Shown: positions 58,157 to 64,000 of the stretch, in pieces | How positions within the stretch are numbered: position 1 is the first letter of the stretch | Layout: each line of letters starts with the position of its first letter | DNA from: Dacryopinax spathularia | Taxonomy: Eukaryota; Basidiomycota; Dacrymycetes; Dacrymycetales; Dacrymycetaceae | DNA: 64,000 nucleotides | NCBI GenBank assembly: GCA_037974965.1 | Contig: JBBPFI010000001.1 | Location: 2,604,001-2,668,000, forward strand | Reading direction: 5' to 3' | Notes under the pieces: generated by a model | The model's input: the letters and a program-made list of their open reading frames with translations, nothing else | Databases searched by the model: none | Told to the model about the DNA's origin: nothing | Position numbers and translations under genes: made by a program

Positions 58157-59469
58157 ATGGATATGCAAACGATTATCACGGCCCTGGAGGACGTCCAGAT
58201 CAGCCGGTATCTGTCGTTGGCTAGCTATGTCGCTCTGATCTACGACTTCAGTGTGTCTGGTCTCATCGTACCGCGTAACCTAGCTGATGGGTTGAACAGT
58301 CTTGACGCTGCCGACTGAGATCGCCCTCATCTGGAATGGTCGGTGGTCGATAGTGAAGATCCTTTTCTTCATCATTCGGTACACGTGAGTCGTACTGAGA
58401 CCCGTCCATGACATCTGCTGACTTCTTGCGACCCAGTGTACCTATAGTAATAACGTGAGTTACTATTGGCATATGCTCTAAGAACGCATGCTGATGTCGC
58501 AACAGAGCCAACCTGGTCCAGTTAACGGGCTATTCCAACTTCGTCTCCGGACCTCTCTCAACTGCATTGTAAGCAACACCCAGGCGCCTTCTAAACTGAT
58601 ACTGATTGTTCATCCAGCTGTCAACGCGTCATCCTTGTTCTCATCTACTGGCAGCTCATCGCCATCGCCATGGTGGACGTGATCGTCTCCCTCCGGATCC
58701 ATGCGATCTGGCAGCGGCGAAAGGACGTGTTCACTATCCTCGCCTCGCTCTGGTTCATCACCTATGCCAGTACGCTCGCCGTGACGATCTTTATCACCAA
58801 GACTGCCTTCAGTACGTACTCGCCTTTCATCAGCCTCTGGCGGCCGCTGACAGCATGTGGCAGATACGATCGAGTATATCCCGCAGATCAACCTGTGCGG
58901 TGCAGTCCCACCTCGTTATCTCTGGACAGTCTGGCTGCCGGGTGTGGTGTTCGAAGCGGCTGTGTGTATCCTCACTGCCATCCGGACGTACCAGCATTGG
59001 AGATATGATGGACTTCCCTTGGGAGACGCGCTTGCTCAGGATGGCTTGATCTACTTCATGTTCGGCTTTGCGACACGGCTGTTTGATTTGCTGATCTGGG
59101 GTGGTGTGCATACTGCTGTACGTCTTTCCTTCGCAAGGAAGCCGTATTCCATCTGACATCGGCTTGTAGACATACTGGGCACTCCTGGGCGAACAATTCT
59201 CCTTCGCGCTCACCGGCATCGTCTGCTCTCGCCTGCTACTCAACCTCCGCGGTGTCCAAACCGACAAAGAATGGTCCGAAGCGACCGAGGTCCTTTCCCA
59301 AGTCTCATCCCGGCACGGATCTGCATCGCAGGACGAAAAGGCGCCCACGACGCTCTGGGTGGCCGATACGGGCGGGCAGAGTTTCCTTGAGCAGATATAT
59401 GCTAAGGTGTACAATGATAACCTTAGGCCGACATTCGCGTATATGGACGAGTACGAGGTGCGGCCGTGA
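58157..59469 (+). CDS. DUF6533 multi-pass membrane protein
   Basis: At least seven exons, including an 18-nt exon (58437-58454). The N-terminal DUF6533 signature is VQISRYLSLASYVALIYDF, then LTLPTEIALIWNGRWSIVKI and LFFIIRYTVPIVIT. Further helices are VILVLIYWQLIAIAMVDVIV, LASLWFITYASTLAVTIFIT and YLWTVWLPGVVFEAAVCILT. The cytosolic tail of about 75 residues ends YMDEYEVRP. The family is found almost only in Agaricomycetes, in large numbers, with no known function; a sensor role is often guessed. It is unrelated in sequence to the membrane protein at 22.4 kb. Confidence 0.88.
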
Positions 59470-60201
59470 TCTACAGAGCATAGGAGAAGGCACAACGAAG
59501 GTTTCAGAGCTGAAGGATCCATATGGGGGACACTGCATATACGCAGAACCCACTTGTATCAATAGGAAGGGACAGATATATGTGCAATAGTTAATGCCAC
59601 ATTGTTGTTGATATGGATGAGAACGTCTGGTGGAAGATCATCGAGTGCAGTGCTCCACCTGGGTTATCAAGGGTTCTGCGGATACGGTGCTGGATTTGTA
59701 GCCGTATCCGGCGACCATGGGAGAAGACACAGGATGGACGTAAAATTACCGAATATAATATGTCGGTTTCTTGTTGCAGTAAGACTGGTATGCAGTGAGG
59801 CACCATTGTTACAAATCTTTGGTTGAGAGTAGTTGCGGTAGGGGCAATGAGGAAGACGACTTCCATTGGAGGCTGAGATTGGTTACGGGAGGGAACGGAT
59901 TGGACCGTGGTTCGAGGCTGCCGTCTCTCGGCGACGCGGAAAGGGTGGCGTCCACTGTTACTGAGCGGTGTATTGAGGCAAACAGACCGGGAGCAATCCC
60001 CGTCCGCCCGTCGACCTTCCTCCTTCCGTCACCGCCTGCCCTCAACTGCCTCATCCGTCCATTCATCCTCCCTCATCGTCGTCGTCGTCGTCGTCGTTCG
60101 CCCGAGGTCGGTATATGCGACTACGGCAACAACGCACCTTATAGACATCCTTCTCGCCCTCACCGCTCTGCTCTGCTAACCCTCCCTTGAAAACCCCGAC
60201 G
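59470..60201. promoter_or_regulatory. Intergenic, promoter of COX5-like gene
   Basis: A 732-bp spacer. A GTC microsatellite of about seven units lies at 60075-60096. GGTATATGCG at 60109-60118 lies about 85 nt before the next ATG. No gene seen. Confidence 0.45.
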
Positions 60202-60881
60202 ATGTCCGTCCCTCTTCTCCGCCCATCCTTGCGCGCCATTCCGCGGGCATCGATCGCCCGCCCCGCCGTTGCGGCACGCCGTTATGCGTCCACAACGCCC
60301 ATACCCGTATCAAACATCGAGGCGCAATGGAAGAGCATGACCCCGGAGGAGCAAAATGAGGTGCACAAGGCGCTCGAGCAGCTGCAGAAAAAGGACTGGA
60401 GGCAGCTCAGCCTGGACGAGAAGAAGGCTGGTGAGCGCTTTCTGCTGGTCGTGTTTTGCACCTTTCACTGACCGGGTTGGTCTCGCAACATAGCGTACTA
60501 CGTCGCTTTCGGTCCCCACGGACCCCGTACTCCAATCGTCCCTCCCGGCAGCGGTGTCAAGGTCTTCTTCGGTGTTGTCGGCTGCGTTGGCGTCGCTGGC
60601 CTCGTCTACGCCACCGTCCGCTCCATGGGTGCGTCCATTCCCACTCTTGTTCTCGTCAAACTGTGGCTCATATATGCGCATAATAGCTCCTCCTCCCCCC
60701 AGAACTATGACTCGCGAGTGGCAGGAAGCCACGAACGAACAGCAGCGCCGCGACAAGGTCAACCCCTTCACTGGTGCGTGCTTATCGCTGCCTCGCCTCG
60801 CCCTCCACCTTCCACGTCGTACTGATTATACTTGCAGGTGTCGCTTCGGAAGGCTACAAGGGCAAAGGCAACATTCAGTAA
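60202..60881 (+). CDS. COX5: Cytochrome c oxidase subunit IV (yeast Cox5 type)
   Basis: Exons 60202-60430, 60494-60628, 60687-60773 and 60838-60881 total 495 nt, 164 residues. A basic, Arg/Ala-rich presequence (RPSLRAIPRASIARPAVAAR) targets mitochondria. The mature part has WKSMTPEEQNEVHKALEQLQ, then KKDWRQLSLDEKKAAYYVAF, GPHGPRTPIVPPGSG, a single membrane helix (VFFGVVGCVGVAGLVYATV) and the tail TREWQEATNEQQ, ending GYKGKGNIQ. This is the nuclear-encoded subunit that joins Cox1 early in complex IV assembly in the inner membrane. Confidence 0.92.
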
Positions 60882-61146
60882 ACGACTCCTCTGTACCTAC
60901 AGTTCGAAACTGGATCAGCGGCAACCCGCCGGTCCCGTATATATTAGCATCTTGTCTGCCAAAAGACGAACTGCAAAATCAAATTCCTTTCCTTCCGTCG
61001 GACAATACGTTCCAGTTGACTACTCAGGTGCTGTGCGCGCAGCATACTATCCACAAACGGTTCCTGGACGAGCACGTATAATGATATCTCTAATCCGTGG
61101 GGATATGTCTATGAGTCCGTAAGTGTCTAGTCCTAGATCGGCTCTA

Positions 61147-64000
61147 TCAGAAAAGTTCCAGGAAACGCTTCCTCCGCGTATCCTGCCGCAAGTTTGCCTC
61201 CTCGCCAATCATCCTTCCATCCCTATCCCCTCTAACAACCTTCAAGAACACGCTCTCGAGCCCAAGCCGCTCGACGGTGTACTCTAGTCCTTCGGAGTCC
61301 GTTCCGTCTCGTGCTTCTACCTCTGCAAGACGCTCGAACAGGTCTGCAAGCGTTCGATCTTCTAGTGCTATCTCAAACCGGGTTGAGACGTCTTCCGCTT
61401 GCTTCGCATCAGGGAACGCGGCGGCGATCAATTCCCTTGCTCGGGCCTGTTGCTCAGCCGTTCGTGCGGATAGGTGAACTTCGTAGACTGCGTATCGGGC
61501 ACATAGCTCGGGCACGGTACCAATCGCTGTTGAACTGTCAGATAAAGGCTCTTTTACAGGGGAAGAGGGCGTACCAAGCATTTTGGAAGCTATGATGCCG
61601 ACCCTGTTAGCAAGCGCGGACGCTTCCTCCATTGAATCTAAAGAGGTCATGAGTACGCGAATAGATTTGTCTAGGCCTATGACCTACGGGTAGTTAAAAC
61701 AACAGCTTTGCCAGCCGTAGCTCGGCGGAGCGTATGCCACATTTGCCGCTTGGTTGCAGCGTCGACACCGGCACTCCACTCATCGATGAGCACCACCTTC
61801 GGGTTACCGATCAAGGAGATCGCGAGAGAGAGCTTTCTCTGCCATGTCGTTAGATCAGCTCGTCAAGCCCGAGCGCATATACCGATCTCATACCTGGTTA
61901 CCACCGGACAGCTTGGCTGCCAAGCGATGTTCATAGGCGCGTAGATGCGCTCCATCCAGGATAGCTTCCACATTCGCCTTCAATACGGCACCCTTCAAGC
62001 CCCTGAAGCGGCCGTACACCATCAAGTGCTGACGAACGGTGAGGTCGTCAATGGCGTTGAACTGCGGGCAGACACCGAGCGATACGCGGGCGTAGTTGCG
62101 TTGGCTAATGATAGAGTGGTCGCTTATGAAGACGTCGCCTCTGTCAGGTCGGATGCTGCCGCGCTGTTGCCCATAGTCAACCAAAGTTACAGGAACGTTT
62201 TGGGAAACACGTACAATCATGTTGAAGGTAGTCGTCTTCCCTGCGCCATTAGGTCCCAACAATGCCATCCGCTCTGCATTGACTCCAAAGCTTACATCAT
62301 CCACGGCAGGAATTGTCATAGACGGGAAATGCTTGGAGATGTTGATCACTCGGAGAGCATCATGCGAATCGCGAACCCTCTTGGCTTCATTCAGGACGTC
62401 AGGTCCTACTTCCCTCTCGGGCGGCGTCACGGCTCCGAAGCGGATTCTGCGCCTGAGAAGACCGAGCAACTTTGGTGCTGTGAAGAACCCAGAGTCGACG
62501 CTGACGAGCAGACCAAAGCAGACCAGGCTGTAAAGGATGAGATAGACGATCGGGCCTCCGTACTTCAAGATGTCGCCGGGACCTGTGGTCGTTTCACCGC
62601 CTGTGCCGGTGCAAAGAAGGTTGAACAGGTTGATCGAGACGAAGGCTGCCCGGACAACGCTAACCACTGGTGAAAGTAGAGCCATTGTGAAGTCTGTGGT
62701 ATGTCGTTAAGAACTAAGGCCTTTCCGGAGAAGACTGGTCATCAGTACTTACGAACAGTGGTCAGCGTCTGGCTATTGTTGGCACTCAGTTGGAATGTTA
62801 ATGTGAGCAAATATGCAGCCGTATATAGCTAGCACAATAGCTCAGCTGAATGATTCTAAACGACTGGATAGGACGCACGAGGAAGATCACAACTTGATAT
62901 CCAGCGACCAAAGCGAAGGCAGCCAAGCCCGACGTGACTGCGATTATTGGGTCAGCACATTGCATGGACTTTGAGCAGCCACATGCACCCACTGAATAAT
63001 GTAACACAGAATGAGAAGAGGGCCGAAGATATGCCGTAGAGCGTAAGCACGACCCACTAAGAACAGTCTTTGAGCACGCATGCTGTGGCGGGCAAGGAAT
63101 AGTACGTACAAGGACTCCAGTGCTATAGAATTGGGACCTTTGCGCACCGAATGCGAATACCAAGCTGATGACGCTGGTAATGATGAGGATGGAGGGCATT
63201 TCGAACAGAAGATGGCCAACTGAGAGCTGAATGTCAGACTACTGAAGCCAGGGAAAGAGGTGCTACACGTACGCCATAACCCTAGAGGAGTAAGCCCGTT
63301 CGAATATCCCATTGCTTGTACAGAGGTGCGGCGTTCTCGAGCAGTGTACAGGGTATAGAATGCAGGGAATACTCCCTGCACGTCGGTCAGCAGAGAAGTC
63401 CTCAGTCTACTTGGGAGGGCGTACCATTGCCAGGCCAAAGAAAGCTACCCATTTCACACCGTCACCCTACGAAAGTCAGACAATGGCGTGGTTGTACGCG
63501 GTAGACGTACCGTCCCGGAAAATGCTGGAGAAGAACGGAGTCAGCTAAATAGCATGATGATGCAGCTATTACTTACAGGTCCGTGGAAGAGATTGGAAGT
63601 TGACATAGAGCTGAGGCCCCAGGCCGAAACCTCGCCCTGACGTGTTGAGTGCTTGATTGTAATAGATGTTTGTGACGAGATTTAAAAGAGAGAGTCCACT
63701 ATCGCTCAGGGGATCTGCCTCCCAAGCGATGACGGTCTGTCCGGATCCTTCAGCGAAGGAGACCCCACCGACAGAGAGATTGGTTTGGTGAGCAATGATA
63801 TCTTTAAAGAAAGTGGTATTATCGGCCGACGCGTTGAATTTCAGAGGTACTCCCAAGGAGGATATAGCCGTGGGAGGCGAAATGATCGGTGGTGTTGCTC
63901 CAGGCTGATATGTGAGATACGAGTAAGGAAGGAATAGCTCAGTGAAATAGACACTGTCGAATTGTCGCTCGCAGGTTTGTGTCCGGTCCTTCATGAAGAA
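61147..64000 (-). CDS. ABCA-type ABC transporter, C-terminal part
   Basis: The gene enters from the right edge, so its N-terminus is missing. From right to left there is an extracytosolic region with WEADPLSDSGLSLLNLVTNI, several membrane segments, then a nucleotide-binding domain. In it are Walker A GPNGAGKTT, a Q-loop in GVCPQFNAIDDLTVRQHL, signature LSGGNQ, Walker B KVVLIDEWSAGVD and the H-loop TTHSMEEASAL, followed by SKMLAIGT and the ABCA-type regulatory tail ending RKRFLELF. An intron (about 61520-61575) falls inside KML|AIGT. ABCA proteins move lipids across membranes; the fungal substrate is unknown. WSAGVD replaces the more common PTAGVD. Confidence 0.9.

Noticed and set aside
59809-60179. 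Overlapping small frames before the COX5-like gene
   Set aside because: They arise around a GTC microsatellite and have no start with support.

Overview
The window is nuclear DNA of a filamentous basidiomycete, most likely an agaricomycete. Protein-coding genes are dense and cut by many short introns of about 50-60 bp. Donors are mostly GTRCGT-like (GTGCGT, GTACGT, GTAAGT) and branch points look like CTGAC or CTAAY. A DUF6533 membrane protein, a P450, a CAS1 O-acetyltransferase and a Ty3/gypsy element fit this group. All exon models here were read by eye from frame continuity and splice signals; where exon sums are quoted they divide by three.

Left edge (1-6.0 kb): a minus-strand Ty3/gypsy LTR retrotransposon with gag, most of pol and one LTR; its integrase end lies off the window. 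6.1-16.2 kb: a weak small ORF, a PPR-type mitochondrial protein, the ribosome biogenesis factor RRP15 and the scaffold nucleoporin NUP170/NUP155. 16.2-24.5 kb: a DUG3-like glutamine amidotransferase, an orphan gene, a cytochrome P450 and a seven-helix membrane protein, with long empty spacers.

24.6-40.8 kb: BLM10/PA200, the proteasome activator, in very many exons; an ankyrin + DIL-domain protein; and a CAS1-type glycan O-acetyltransferase. 41.3-49.0 kb is a compact housekeeping stretch: an orphan gene, the SDH assembly factor SDHAF3, a small basic protein with an 11-nt microexon, an intron-bearing tRNA-Thr(UGU), GID8, a mitochondrial carrier and a CXXC zinc-binding (DUF866) protein.

49.4-57.0 kb is the most accessory-looking part. 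Three DUF952 genes and a DinB-fold gene lie between or beside two paralogous secreted proteins with a jelly-roll-lyase look and identical intron positions. 58.1-64.0 kb: a DUF6533 membrane protein, cytochrome c oxidase subunit IV/5 and the C-terminal part of an ABCA-type transporter that runs off the right edge.

Several genes share unusual exon structure: start codons alone or nearly alone in an exon, 11- and 18-nt microexons, a GC-AG intron, a proteasome-docking tail split by an intron, and a repeated ATATATGCGC motif near the 3' ends of four introns. No CRISPR array, operon or rRNA was seen.
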